Assembly (NCBI GenBank): GCA_945952105.1
Contig: CAMFGZ010000003.1
Span: 186,001 to 250,000, forward strand
From: an uncultured Rhodospirillaceae bacterium
GTDB lineage: Bacteria; Pseudomonadota; Alphaproteobacteria; Reyranellales; Reyranellaceae
Reading direction: 5' to 3'
Length of the DNA: 64,000 nucleotides
The translations under genes were made by a program, and so were the position numbers. This document shows, in pieces, positions 21,619 through 33,265 of the stretch. The first letter of the stretch is position 1; every line of letters starts with the position of its first letter. Below the pieces are notes generated by a model, which worked only from the letters and a program-made list of their open reading frames with translations, was not told the DNA's origin and made no database searches.

Positions 21619-22854
21619 GTGGCGAAGACGAGAAATGGCGTCATTGCGGCGCTCGACATCGGCACCAACAAGGTTGTGTGCTTCGTGGCGCGGGTCGATG
21701 GCCAGGGACTTCGCGTGGTCGGTATCGGCCACCAGCCCGCTCTCGGCATGCGCTCCGGCAACATCGTCGACATGGAAGCCGCCACCCGCGCGATCTCCTC
21801 GGCGGTGTCGACGGCGGAGGAAATGTGCGGCGAGCAGGTCCGTGACGTCATCGTCGGCGTGAGCGGCGGCTCGGCGGCCTCGCACAACCAGAGCCTCGAA
21901 GTGGCGATCGGCCATCACGAGATCGGCGAGCGCGACGTCCGCCGCGTCCAGCAGCACATCCAGCTTCCCGCCGAGACCGCCGACCGGGATATCATTCATT
22001 CCGCCGCCATCGGCTACACGGTCGACGGCACGCCGGTCCGCGACGCGCGCGGCATGTTCGGCGAGCGGCTGGGCGTCGATGTCCACCTGGTGACCGCCGC
22101 CAGCGGATCGATGCGCAACCTGCAGGTCTGCGTGCGCCGTGCCCATCTCGAGATCGCCGATCGCGTGGTCGCCGCCCATGCCGCCGGCCTGAGCTCGCTG
22201 GTCTCGGACGAACGTGACCTCGGCGTGACCCTGATCGACATGGGCGCAGGCACGACCTCGATCGCCGTCTTCTACGAGGGCCACCTCGTGCACGTGGATT
22301 CGATCCCCGTCGGCGGCGAACACGTCACGCGCGACATCGCCCGTGGCCTGTCGACCCCGGTCGCGCATGCAGAGCGGATGAAGACGCAGATCGGCCGCGC
22401 CGTCATCAAGCCCAACGACGAGTACGACATCATCGACGTCCCGCTGATCGGCGAGGAAGATCGCACGCGGCCCAACCATATCCCGCGTTCGATCCTGGTC
22501 GGCATCATTCGTCCGCGAGTCGAGGAGACGTTCGAGCTCGTGCGCAGCCGACTCGAAGCGTCTGGTGTGGATAAGTTGGCCGGTGGACGCGCTGTCCTGG
22601 TCGGTGGCGGCTGCCAACTCGATGGTGTTCCGGAGGTCGCCGCCGCGATTCTCAACAAGAAGGTTCGTACCGGCGCGCCGCTGCGTCTCGCGGGACTCGC
22701 GGATTCGACTGGCGGGCCTGCATTTTCCGCGGCCGCCGGACTTCTCTCCTTCGCGCTCCAGAACCACGCCGTCGCGCAGGCCCAACCGGCGTCGAGCGAA
22801 GCGCCGGCGAGTCGCATCGGCCGGATCGGCAGTTGGATTCGAGAAAACTTTTAG
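21619..22854 (+). CDS. ftsA: cell division protein FtsA
   Basis: FtsA is the actin-fold protein that tethers FtsZ filaments to the membrane. The 411-residue product has the phosphate-1 motif ALDIGTNKV (10-18), the GVSGG and DMGAGTTSI (phosphate-2) motifs, and GGGCQLDG near the adenosine pocket. The amphipathic C-terminal helix (about 398-411, with RIGSWIRENF) is the membrane-targeting sequence. Translation starts at GTG 21619, preceded by a GGGGGA purine tract. It follows ftsQ by 39 nt. Confidence 0.97.
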   Translation: MAKTRNGVIAALDIGTNKVVCFVARVDGQGLRVVGIGHQPALGMRSGNIVDMEAATRAISSAVSTAEEMCGEQVRDVIVGVSGGSAASHNQSLEVAIGHHEIGERDVRRVQQHIQLPAETADRDIIHSAAIGYTVDGTPVRDARGMFGERLGVDVHLVTAASGSMRNLQVCVRRAHLEIADRVVAAHAAGLSSLVSDERDLGVTLIDMGAGTTSIAVFYEGHLVHVDSIPVGGEHVTRDIARGLSTPVAHAERMKTQIGRAVIKPNDEYDIIDVPLIGEEDRTRPNHIPRSILVGIIRPRVEETFELVRSRLEASGVDKLAGGRAVLVGGGCQLDGVPEVAAAILNKKVRTGAPLRLAGLADSTGGPAFSAAAGLLSFALQNHAVAQAQPASSEAPASRIGRIGSWIRENF

Positions 22855-23003
22855 GCAATATGTTGTGCGGGATAAGGCAAATCCCACAGGCTATAGACAT
22901 AAAGACAAGAATAAGCCGGTGGCGGTGAAGGGTTTCTAATCAAACAGGACGCCCACGCCGTTGCTCCGAGCAGATTACCCCTCGTTTGCGTGGAGAAAGC
23001 CGA

Positions 23004-24767
23004 ATGACAATCAACCTCAGTCTCCCTCAGACGGAGTCGGAGATTAAGCCGCGCATTACCGTCGTCGGAGTCGGTGGTGCGGGCGGAAACGCCGTCAACA
23101 ACATGATCAGCGCCGCGCTGGAAGGCGTGGAGTTCATCGTCGCGAACACCGATTCGCAGGCGCTCAGCCAGTCGCTTGCCGACCGGCGCGTCCAGCTCGG
23201 CATCACCATCACCCAGGGTCTCGGTGCGGGCGCCCGTCCGGAAGTCGGCCGCCAGGCCGCCGAAGAGGCGCTGCCGGAAATCCTCCAGCTCCTCGACGGC
23301 GCCAACATGGTGTTCGTCACCGCCGGCATGGGCGGTGGCACCGGCACCGGTGCGGCGCCCGTCATCGCCGCCGCGGCGCGCGAGCAGGGCATCCTCACCA
23401 TCGGCGTCGTCACCAAGCCGTTCCATTTCGAAGGCCGCCGCCGCATGCAGTCGGCCGAGCAGGGCATCACGGAACTGGAGAAGGTGGTCGATACGCTGAT
23501 CGTCATCCCGAACCAGAACCTGTTCAAGATCGCCAACGAGAAGACGACCTTCGCCGACGCCTTCAAGATGGCCGACGACGTGCTGCACATGGGCGTGCGC
23601 GGCGTCACCGACCTCATGGTCATGCCCGGCCTGATCAACCTCGACTTCGCCGACATCCGCACCGTCATGGGCGAGATGGGCAAGGCGATGATGGGCACGG
23701 GCGAGGCGGAAGGTCCGGATCGCAGCCGGGTCGCGGCCGAGTCGGCCATCTCGAATCCGCTGCTGGAAGATCACTCGATGAAGGGCGCCAAGGGCGTGCT
23801 CATCAACATCACCGGCGGCCTCGACATGACGCTGCACGAAGTCGACGAAGCGGCCAACCGCATCCGCGAGGAAGTCGACGGCGACGCCAATATCATCTTC
23901 GGCTCGACCTTCGATGCCGGCATGCAGGGCCGCATGCGCGTGTCGGTGGTTGCCACCGGCATCGCCGCGATGGCCGCGCAGCAGCCCGCGCCGAACTACC
24001 TGTCGCTCGACATGAACCGTCCGATGCAGACGGGCCAGCCGGCGCTCAGCCGTCCGGCCGCGCCGGTCGGTCGCGTCGCCATGCCGGCCGCCGCCATGGC
24101 ACCCGCGCCGGCTCCCGCTATGCCGGCCGCTCCCGTTGCGCCGCCGGTGGCGGTCGCACCGCCGGCTCCCCCGGTCGTCGCTCCCGCGCCGGTCGCCGCG
24201 GTCGCTCCGGCCGCGCCCATCATGGCGTCTATGCCGACGCCCGCGCCGGTCTACGAGGCGCCGATGATCGAGGAGCCTGTGATGGAAGCGCCGGTGATGG
24301 AAGCGCCGGTCGCTCCGGCTCCCGCGCCGATCCCGGCACCCGTCGCGGTCGCGCCGGCGCCGGCCCCCGTCCAGGCGCCCCCGCAGCGTCCTCTGGTCGA
24401 CGAGAATGATTGGCGTGTCAGCCGTCCGTCCGCTCCGAAGCCGGCGACTGTCCGGGCCGAGCCGGTCACGCGCCCGGTTGCCGCGCGTCCGGCGACCGAC
24501 AGCCGCGCGCCGAACCTCTTCCAGCGCATCACCGGTGCCTTCTCGGCGCCCAAGCCTGCAGCAACGGCGCCGGCCGCCGCTCCGGTCGAGCCTCCTGTTG
24601 CACGCACCGCGCCGGAAAACGTCGTGGCAGTGGCCCCGAAGGCGCCGGTGTCGCGCCCGGCGCCTGTCCAGACCTCGATCAGCCTCGACGTCACGGAGCG
24701 TGCGAAGCCCGCCCGCGACGATGACGACCTGCAGATTCCGGCTTTCCTGCGGCGGCAAGCCAACTGA
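23004..24767 (+). CDS. ftsZ: cell division GTPase FtsZ with long Pro/Ala linker
   Basis: FtsZ is the tubulin-like GTPase that forms the Z ring. The globular domain covers about residues 15-325 with the [13 protein letters not shown] signature (110-119) and the NLDFADI T7 synergy loop. A Pro/Ala/Val-rich linker of about 240 residues follows (roughly 330-572), including a tandem MEAPV duplication. The C-terminal peptide [10 protein letters not shown] (about 576-585) binds FtsA and other partners. At 587 residues it is much longer than the 383 of E. coli, as in several alphaproteobacteria. ATG 23004 (MTINLSLP) is chosen over TTG 22986. The 149-nt gap after ftsA has no clear promoter. Confidence 0.97.
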   Translation: MTINLSLPQTESEIKPRITVVGVGGAGGNAVNNMISAALEGVEFIVANTDSQALSQSLADRRVQLGITITQGLGAGARPEVGRQAAEEALPEILQLLDGANMVFVTAGMGGGTGTGAAPVIAAAAREQGILTIGVVTKPFHFEGRRRMQSAEQGITELEKVVDTLIVIPNQNLFKIANEKTTFADAFKMADDVLHMGVRGVTDLMVMPGLINLDFADIRTVMGEMGKAMMGTGEAEGPDRSRVAAESAISNPLLEDHSMKGAKGVLINITGGLDMTLHEVDEAANRIREEVDGDANIIFGSTFDAGMQGRMRVSVVATGIAAMAAQQPAPNYLSLDMNRPMQTGQPALSRPAAPVGRVAMPAAAMAPAPAPAMPAAPVAPPVAVAPPAPPVVAPAPVAAVAPAAPIMASMPTPAPVYEAPMIEEPVMEAPVMEAPVAPAPAPIPAPVAVAPAPAPVQAPPQRPLVDENDWRVSRPSAPKPATVRAEPVTRPVAARPATDSRAPNLFQRITGAFSAPKPAATAPAAAPVEPPVARTAPENVVAVAPKAPVSRPAPVQTSISLDVTERAKPARDDDDLQIPAFLRRQAN

Positions 24768-24800
24768 CGCAGGAATTTCAGTTATCCACGCATCTTCTCG

Positions 24801-24825
24801 AGGGGCCGACGGCCCCTCTTTTTTT
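24801..24825 (+). terminator. rho-independent terminator after ftsZ
   Basis: A perfect AGGGGCC/GGCCCCT stem with a 3-nt GAC loop (24801-24817) is followed by CTTTTTTT (24818-24825). It ends the dcw transcript before bamD. Confidence 0.92.
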
Positions 24826-24829
24826 CGCA

Positions 24830-24849
24830 GGCGCGTGATATAACGCGCC
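24830..24849 (+). promoter_or_regulatory. inverted repeat around a -10-like sequence upstream of bamD
   Basis: GGCGCG (24830-24835) and CGCGCC (24844-24849) flank TGATATAA, which contains a TATAAC -10-like hexamer (24839-24844). It lies 25 nt upstream of the bamD ATG and just after the ftsZ terminator. It could be the bamD promoter with an overlapping operator; there is no convincing -35. Confidence 0.35.
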
Positions 24850-24873
24850 GGGCCGAAGTATCACGGATGGGAC

Positions 24874-25692
24874 ATGTCGAAGTTGGTTGTGAGTAAGGGA
24901 CGACGCATCATTGCCGGGCTGACGCTCTCGCTGGCAGTGCTCGGCCTGTCCGCCTGCGGCTCGGACGACGACAAGTATGTCGAGCGCCCCGTCGAGCAAC
25001 TCTACAATCGCGGTCTCGATGCACTCGGCCAGCAGGAATACAAGACGGCCGCCAAGAACTTCGAGGAAGTCGACCGGCAGCATCCCTATTCGGTCTGGGC
25101 CACCAAGGCGCAGATCATGGCGGCCTTCGCCTATTACCAGTCCAACAAGTACGATGAAGCCATCATCGCGCTGGATCGCTTCATCCAGCTGCATCCCGGC
25201 CATCGCGATCTGCCCTACGCCTACTACCTGAAGGCGCTCTGCTTCTATGAGCAGATCTCGGACATCGGTCGCGACCAGCGCATGACGCAGCAGGCGCTCG
25301 ACGCGCTGGCCGAGGTCGTGAAGCGCTTCCCGGAGACGCCCTACGCGCGCGATGCCCGTCTCAAGGTCGAGCTCTGCATCGACCATCTCGCCGGCAAGGA
25401 GATGGATATCGGCCGCTACTACCAGAAGAACCAGCAGTATGTCGGCGCCATCAACCGCTACCGGGTGGTGATCGAACGCTATCAGACGACGACGCATGTG
25501 CCCGAGGCGCTGCATCGCCTGGTCGAGAGCTACCTCTCGCTCGGCGTGAAGAGCGAGGCGCAGGAAGCTGCCGCCGTGCTCGGTTACAACTTCCCTGGCA
25601 GCGAATGGTATCAGGACAGCTACTTCCTGATGACCGGCGAGGGCACACGGCCGTCCGACGAGAAGCGCGGCTGGTTCTCCAGCATCTTCTGA
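24874..25692 (+). CDS. bamD: outer membrane assembly lipoprotein BamD
   Basis: BamD (ComL/YfiO) is the essential lipoprotein of the BAM complex that inserts beta-barrel proteins into the outer membrane. The 272-residue precursor has a lipoprotein signal peptide with lipobox LSAC (Cys28). The mature part consists of about five TPR-like helical pairs, starting with YNRGLDALGQQEYKTAAKNF and including an RFPETPYARDA repeat. In many alphaproteobacteria it follows ftsZ-lpxC; here lpxC is missing from the interval. It is 9 nt upstream of recN. Confidence 0.94.
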   Translation: MSKLVVSKGRRIIAGLTLSLAVLGLSACGSDDDKYVERPVEQLYNRGLDALGQQEYKTAAKNFEEVDRQHPYSVWATKAQIMAAFAYYQSNKYDEAIIALDRFIQLHPGHRDLPYAYYLKALCFYEQISDIGRDQRMTQQALDALAEVVKRFPETPYARDARLKVELCIDHLAGKEMDIGRYYQKNQQYVGAINRYRVVIERYQTTTHVPEALHRLVESYLSLGVKSEAQEAAAVLGYNFPGSEWYQDSYFLMTGEGTRPSDEKRGWFSSIF

Positions 25693-25701
25693 CCGTCCGG
25701 C

Positions 25702-29554
<3,853 letters not shown>

Positions 29555-29562
29555 TCCGTCGC

Positions 29563-29645
29563 CGTGAGCGCAGCAAAGGATCCACCTGGCGAGCGGCGGA
29601 CTTTCCTTGCGGACGGGAGATCCGTCGCTTCGCTCAGGATGACAA
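29563..29645. repeat. degenerate dispersed palindromic repeat
   Basis: A GTGAGCGCAGCAAAGGATC arm and a GATCCGTCGCTTCGCTCAGGATGACA-like arm form an imperfect inverted repeat between the convergent ends of ligA and pepP. It belongs to the same type as the element at 54004-54073: outer TGTCATCC(C/T)GAG ends, inner (A/G)GG(A/T)(T/C)C-type arms. It may act as a bidirectional transcript end. Confidence 0.6.
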
Positions 29646-29657
29646 GACTGGTGAGTG

Positions 29658-31667
29658 TCAGATCGCGCGCGTCGCCTCGGCAAGCCAGGCGCGCGTCGCG
29701 TCATCGACGTTCGGTCCGACCGTTTCCCGCACGCGGCGGTGATAGTCGTTGAGCCACTGCTTCTCGGCCCCGGTCAGGAGCGACGGCTCGATGCAGGCAA
29801 GATCGATCGGCGCCAGGGTCAGCGTCTCGAATTCGAGGTAGCGGCGGTCGGCGCCTTCGATCTCGACCTCTTTCACCGCCACGAGGTTTTCGATGCGGAT
29901 TCCGTAGGCGCCGGTCTTGTAGTAGCCGGGCTCGTTGCTGACGATCATGCCGGGCTGCAGGGCGACGGAATTGGGCATCTTGGAGATGCGGTGCGGGCCC
30001 TCGTGCACCGAGAGGTAGGCGCCGACGCCGTGGCCGGTTCCATGATCGTAGTCGAGGCCGACCTGCCACAGCGCGTAGCGCGCCAGCACGTCGAGCTGCG
30101 ATCCCGTCGTGCCCACCGGAAAGCGGGCGCTGGCCAGCGCGATATGGCCCTTGAGAACTCGCGTGAAGCGGTCGCGCATCTCGGGCGAGGGTGTGCCGAC
30201 GCCGACGGTGCGGGTGATATCGGTGGTGCCGTCGCGATACTGGCCCCCCGAATCGACCAGGTAGAGGCTGCCGGGTTCGAGCGTGCGTTCGGTCGCCTCG
30301 GACGCGCGATAGTGGACGATGGCGCCGTTGGCGCCGGCGCCGGAGATCGTGTCGAAGCTGAGATCGCGCAGCTTCCCCGTCTCCTCGCGCAGCGCCTGCA
30401 GCCGGTCCGACACCTCGATCTCGCGCAACGTGCCGGCGCTTGACTTCCGGTCGAGCCAGCTGAGGAAGCGGCTGACCGCCGCGCCGTCGCGGCGATGCGC
30501 GGCTCGGATTCCTTCGAGCTCGACGGCGTTCTTGCACGCCTTGGGGAGCGCGATGGGATCGGCGTCGCGCACGATGGTCGCACCCGCAGCCTGCAGTCGA
30601 GTGGACGCCCAGTAGGGCGCGGTCGAGGTCTCGACCAGGACGCGCTTGCCCACCTTGCCCAGCATGTCCAGCGCGCTGCCCAGCTCCTCGGATGGCGCCA
30701 GGGCCACGGCATTGCCCAGCCACGATACGGTACGGTCGGGGATCTTGCGGCGGTCCATGTAGAGATCGACGTGGCCGTCGGCGTGGATCAGGGCGAAGCC
30801 CAGGGCGAACGGCGTGCGGGGAACGTCGCCGCCGCGCACGTTCAACAGCCAGGCGATCGAGTCCGGCGCCGTGATCAGCGCGACGTCGGCATTCCGGGCG
30901 GCGAGGATGGAGGCGATGCGGCTGCGCTTGCTCTCGCTGGTCTCGCCGGCGAACTCGACGGGATGCGGCAGCACCGGCGCGAGCGGCGCCGGCGGCCGGC
31001 TGTGCCACACCGAATCGACGGGATTGGATTCCACCGGCACGAAACTGCCGCCGGCGCGCTGGCAGGCGCGCGCGAAGCGGTCGTAGCCATCGACGGTCTG
31101 CAGCCAGGGATCGAAACCCAGCTTGCCGCCCTTGGCCAGGTTGTCCGCAATCCACTGCTCGGCCGACTGTTCGGGGATCTGGTGCGGCTCGAAGGCCGCG
31201 ACGTCGACCTGGTCGCGGACGGCGAGCGTATAGCGGCCATCGATGAAGATTGCTGCCTTGTCGGCCAGCACGATGGCCAGGCCCGCCGAGCCGCTGAAGC
31301 CGGTCAGCCATCCCAGCCGCTGCGACCGGCGCGGCACGTATTCGCCCTGATGCTCATCCGCACGTGGCACGACGAAACCGTCGAGGCCCCGCCGCTGCAA
31401 CTCGGCCCGCAGGTCGGCCAGCCGGGAGGCGGGGGCAGGACTCATTTCCAGCCCATCGTCACCTGCCGCCAGCTCTGCCCGCCAGGCGGTCAGAGCCCTG
31501 GTCATTTCGGCGTCAGGCGCCGGATCGATCAGTTCGATCCACTCGGGACCGGACAGGCTTTCGGGGGCGGCGGCCACGCCGCGCATCAGCAAATCGAGCG
31601 CGGCCGGGTCGGCGCTGCGGCCCTGCTTGCGGAGCAGGGCGAGGACGTCATCTGGAGCAGAACTCAT
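29658..31667 (-). CDS. pepP: Xaa-Pro aminopeptidase (aminopeptidase P, M24B)
   Basis: This two-metal peptidase removes an N-terminal residue preceding proline. The 669-residue protein contains two creatinase-like N domains (about 80-380) and a C-terminal pita-bread catalytic domain. Predicted metal ligands are Asp472, Asp483 (TTDIT), His546 (GTGHGVG), Glu579 (NEPGYY) and Glu593 (RIENLV). Residues 1-74 precede the usual family start; an internal ATG at 31445 (MSPAPASRL) matches that start, but the frame upstream is intact and coding-like. The architecture is that of the about 600-residue eukaryotic/alphaproteobacterial APP group rather than E. coli PepP. Confidence 0.93.
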   Translation of the reverse strand: MSSAPDDVLALLRKQGRSADPAALDLLMRGVAAAPESLSGPEWIELIDPAPDAEMTRALTAWRAELAAGDDGLEMSPAPASRLADLRAELQRRGLDGFVVPRADEHQGEYVPRRSQRLGWLTGFSGSAGLAIVLADKAAIFIDGRYTLAVRDQVDVAAFEPHQIPEQSAEQWIADNLAKGGKLGFDPWLQTVDGYDRFARACQRAGGSFVPVESNPVDSVWHSRPPAPLAPVLPHPVEFAGETSESKRSRIASILAARNADVALITAPDSIAWLLNVRGGDVPRTPFALGFALIHADGHVDLYMDRRKIPDRTVSWLGNAVALAPSEELGSALDMLGKVGKRVLVETSTAPYWASTRLQAAGATIVRDADPIALPKACKNAVELEGIRAAHRRDGAAVSRFLSWLDRKSSAGTLREIEVSDRLQALREETGKLRDLSFDTISGAGANGAIVHYRASEATERTLEPGSLYLVDSGGQYRDGTTDITRTVGVGTPSPEMRDRFTRVLKGHIALASARFPVGTTGSQLDVLARYALWQVGLDYDHGTGHGVGAYLSVHEGPHRISKMPNSVALQPGMIVSNEPGYYKTGAYGIRIENLVAVKEVEIEGADRRYLEFETLTLAPIDLACIEPSLLTGAEKQWLNDYHRRVRETVGPNVDDATRAWLAEATRAI

Positions 31668-31717
31668 GTTCCCAAGACCCTACGCGCGGAGGTCACTACA
31701 GGCAAACTGAGCAATTT

Positions 31718-31766
31718 TTGTTCTTTCGCATGTGCGAAATGCTAAAATATAGTACGCCATGCGTAC
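31718..31766 (+). promoter_or_regulatory. promoter with operator-like palindromes upstream of the DUF1127 gene
   Basis: A -35-like TTGTTC (31718-31723) and -10-like TAAAAT (31743-31748) flank a perfect inverted repeat TTTCGCA-TG-TGCGAAA (31724-31739). A second inverted repeat, GTACGC-CAT-GCGTAC (31752-31766), follows at once. The region is strikingly AT-rich compared with its surroundings. Repression by a dimeric regulator bound between -35 and -10 is inferred, not shown. Confidence 0.5.
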
Positions 31767-31830
31767 AGCGCATATCGAACCTTCAGGCTCTGCACTTATT
31801 GTTGGAACTCAAGGCTCTATATTTGCTGAG

Positions 31831-31859
31831 TGCGATGCAGCATCGACTTTCGCATCGCA
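31831..31859 (+). promoter_or_regulatory. leader hairpin before the DUF1127 ribosome-binding site
   Basis: TGCGATGC (31831-31838) and GCATCGCA (31852-31859) can pair across a 13-nt loop, ending just before the AAAAAAGGAGAG ribosome-binding site of the DUF1127 gene. The first arm also pairs with a nearer GCATC (31840-31844), so two alternative folds are possible. Confidence 0.5.
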
Positions 31860-31876
31860 CAAAAAAGGAGAGACTC

Positions 31877-32284
31877 ATGATGACCCAGCCGATTCGGACC
31901 TTTAAGGATCTGACCAGCGAAACTGCGCCGGCGGGGGGAAACGCAAATTCCAAGTTCGGCTTCACCCTCGCTGATCGTCGCATGATCGAGCTGCGGGCTC
32001 GTTACGCCCGCGCCGAAATGCTGGCGAACGGCATTGGGGACGCGATCCTGTGGGTTCGCCGTCAATACGACCGCCTCACCGCCGGGATCAAGGCCGACCT
32101 GAAGCTGCGCGCCGCTGAGGCCCAGCTGCATCGCATGACCGACCGCGAATTGTCCGATCTGGGCCTGTGCCGGGCGGATATCAACTTCGCCGTCCGCGAG
32201 GCCGCCGAGGGTGTGACGCCCGCGTTCGATCATGTCGCGGGCCCGGTCGCCGCGGCCAACCAGAACCTGCGCCGTGCGGCGTAG
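31877..32284 (+). CDS. DUF1127 domain protein
   Basis: The product has 135 residues. The C-terminal half carries a DUF1127-type motif: about residues 85-115 with LHRMTDRELSDLGLCRADI, which matches the family core (L..L.DR.L.DIG..R..I). DUF1127 proteins are small Arg-rich proteins common in alphaproteobacteria; some bind RNA or influence stress, phosphate and mRNA turnover, but the role of this longer version is unknown. Two adjacent ATGs (31877, 31880) follow a strong GGAGAG. A leader of more than 100 nt with inverted repeats suggests tight regulation, and a terminator follows 30 nt downstream. Confidence 0.8.
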   Translation: MMTQPIRTFKDLTSETAPAGGNANSKFGFTLADRRMIELRARYARAEMLANGIGDAILWVRRQYDRLTAGIKADLKLRAAEAQLHRMTDRELSDLGLCRADINFAVREAAEGVTPAFDHVAGPVAAANQNLRRAA

Positions 32285-32316
32285 CCGATTGTCGAGTAGC
32301 GTAGCGTAAGCGTACG

Positions 32317-32350
32317 AGGGCCGGCGAAAGCCGGCCCTTTCGTTTTTTCG
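32317..32350. terminator. terminator between the DUF1127 gene and prmA
   Basis: A perfect 9-bp stem AGGGCCGGC/GCCGGCCCT with a GAAA loop (32317-32338) is followed by TTCGTTTTTT. It ends the plus-strand DUF1127 transcript and could also serve the convergent prmA end. Confidence 0.9.
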
Positions 32351-32367
32351 GATGTGCTTCTCGAGCG

Positions 32368-33261
32368 TCAGGTCTGGCGCAGGACCAGGCTGCGCCACCA
32401 GGCGCCGCCCGTCTCAAGGTCGATGCGGCGTTCCAACACGAAGCCGCGGCGCCCGTAGGCGGCGAGGATGTTGGCGGCCTGCTCGACCAGCAGGCCGCTC
32501 AGCAACACGCGCCCGCCGGGGCGGACCGACACACTGAAAGTCTCCGCCAGATCCAGAAGGGGGCCGGCCAGGATATTTGCGACGATCAGGTCGTAGGGCG
32601 CGCGACCGGCAAGAGCGTCGGCCTGCAAGCCCGAGGAAACGAAGAAGTCGCACAGACCGGCCACGCCATTGAGGCCGGCATTCTCGTGGGCGACCGCCAC
32701 GGCCTCCGCGTCGTTGTCACCGCCGATCACCGGCCGGCTCCAGAGCTTGGCCATGGCAATGGCCAGGATGCCGCTGCCGCAGCCCACGTCGACGGCGTTG
32801 GCCGTCTCGGCGGGATCGAGCAAAGCCAGCATTTCCAGGCAGCCACGCGTCGTGGCATGCGTGCCGGTGCCGAAAGCGAGGCCGGCGTCGATGCGCAGCG
32901 GCAGAAGGCCGGCGGGGCGGCCGTCGTTCACATGCGAGGGGTGGACCCAGAACGGGCCGACGGCGAAAGGCCGGAACGAGCGCTGGTTCTCGGCCACCCA
33001 GTCGATGTCGGGCAGTTCTTCCCACCGCCAGTCCGGCACGTCGAGGCCGAGCGCCTCGGCGGCGGCATCGATCGCCATCTCGACCAGAGCCTCGTCGCCC
33101 TCGCCGAACACGTCGATACGCCAGGGCCCGTCGCGCGACACCTCGCAACTCGCGACGATGAAGCCTTCCTCCCCCAGCCGTTCCTCCAGCAGGGCCTCCC
33201 AGTCGGCGCGTTGCGCCGCCGGTGCAACGAAACCTGCCTTGCGTACCTTGCTCATGCCCAT
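32368..33261 (-). CDS. prmA: ribosomal protein L11 methyltransferase PrmA
   Basis: PrmA trimethylates ribosomal protein L11. The 297-residue protein has an N-terminal substrate-recognition domain (about 1-100) and a SAM methyltransferase domain with LAFGTGTHATT (128-138), VDVGCGSGILAIA (157-169) and the catalytic-loop VANIL motif. In-frame ATGs at 33261 and 33255 are both possible starts. Its start lies 4 nt after the stop of the ABC ATPase gene, so it may be read from that operon. Confidence 0.95.
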   Translation of the reverse strand: MGMSKVRKAGFVAPAAQRADWEALLEERLGEEGFIVASCEVSRDGPWRIDVFGEGDEALVEMAIDAAAEALGLDVPDWRWEELPDIDWVAENQRSFRPFAVGPFWVHPSHVNDGRPAGLLPLRIDAGLAFGTGTHATTRGCLEMLALLDPAETANAVDVGCGSGILAIAMAKLWSRPVIGGDNDAEAVAVAHENAGLNGVAGLCDFFVSSGLQADALAGRAPYDLIVANILAGPLLDLAETFSVSVRPGGRVLLSGLLVEQAANILAAYGRRGFVLERRIDLETGGAWWRSLVLRQT

Positions 33262-33265
33262 GTCC

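Noticed and set aside
22855..23003. A separate promoter or small gene between ftsA and ftsZ
   Set aside because: The 149 nt are AT-richer than average but show no -35/-10 pair with proper spacing and no convincing short gene; a dedicated ftsZ promoter remains possible but cannot be supported.
24240..24320. Repeated units suggesting a tandem-repeat or CRISPR-like array
   Set aside because: The repetition is in codons for Pro/Ala/Val/Met-Glu units of the FtsZ linker; there are no spacers.
24782..24790. TTATCCACG resembling a DnaA box
   Set aside because: It is a single near-match with no AT-rich unwinding region or further boxes nearby, so no origin is proposed.
29555..29657. A possible small RNA or gene between ligA and pepP
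   Set aside because: The interval is accounted for by a degenerate palindromic repeat; no promoter or open frame with a ribosome-binding site is seen.
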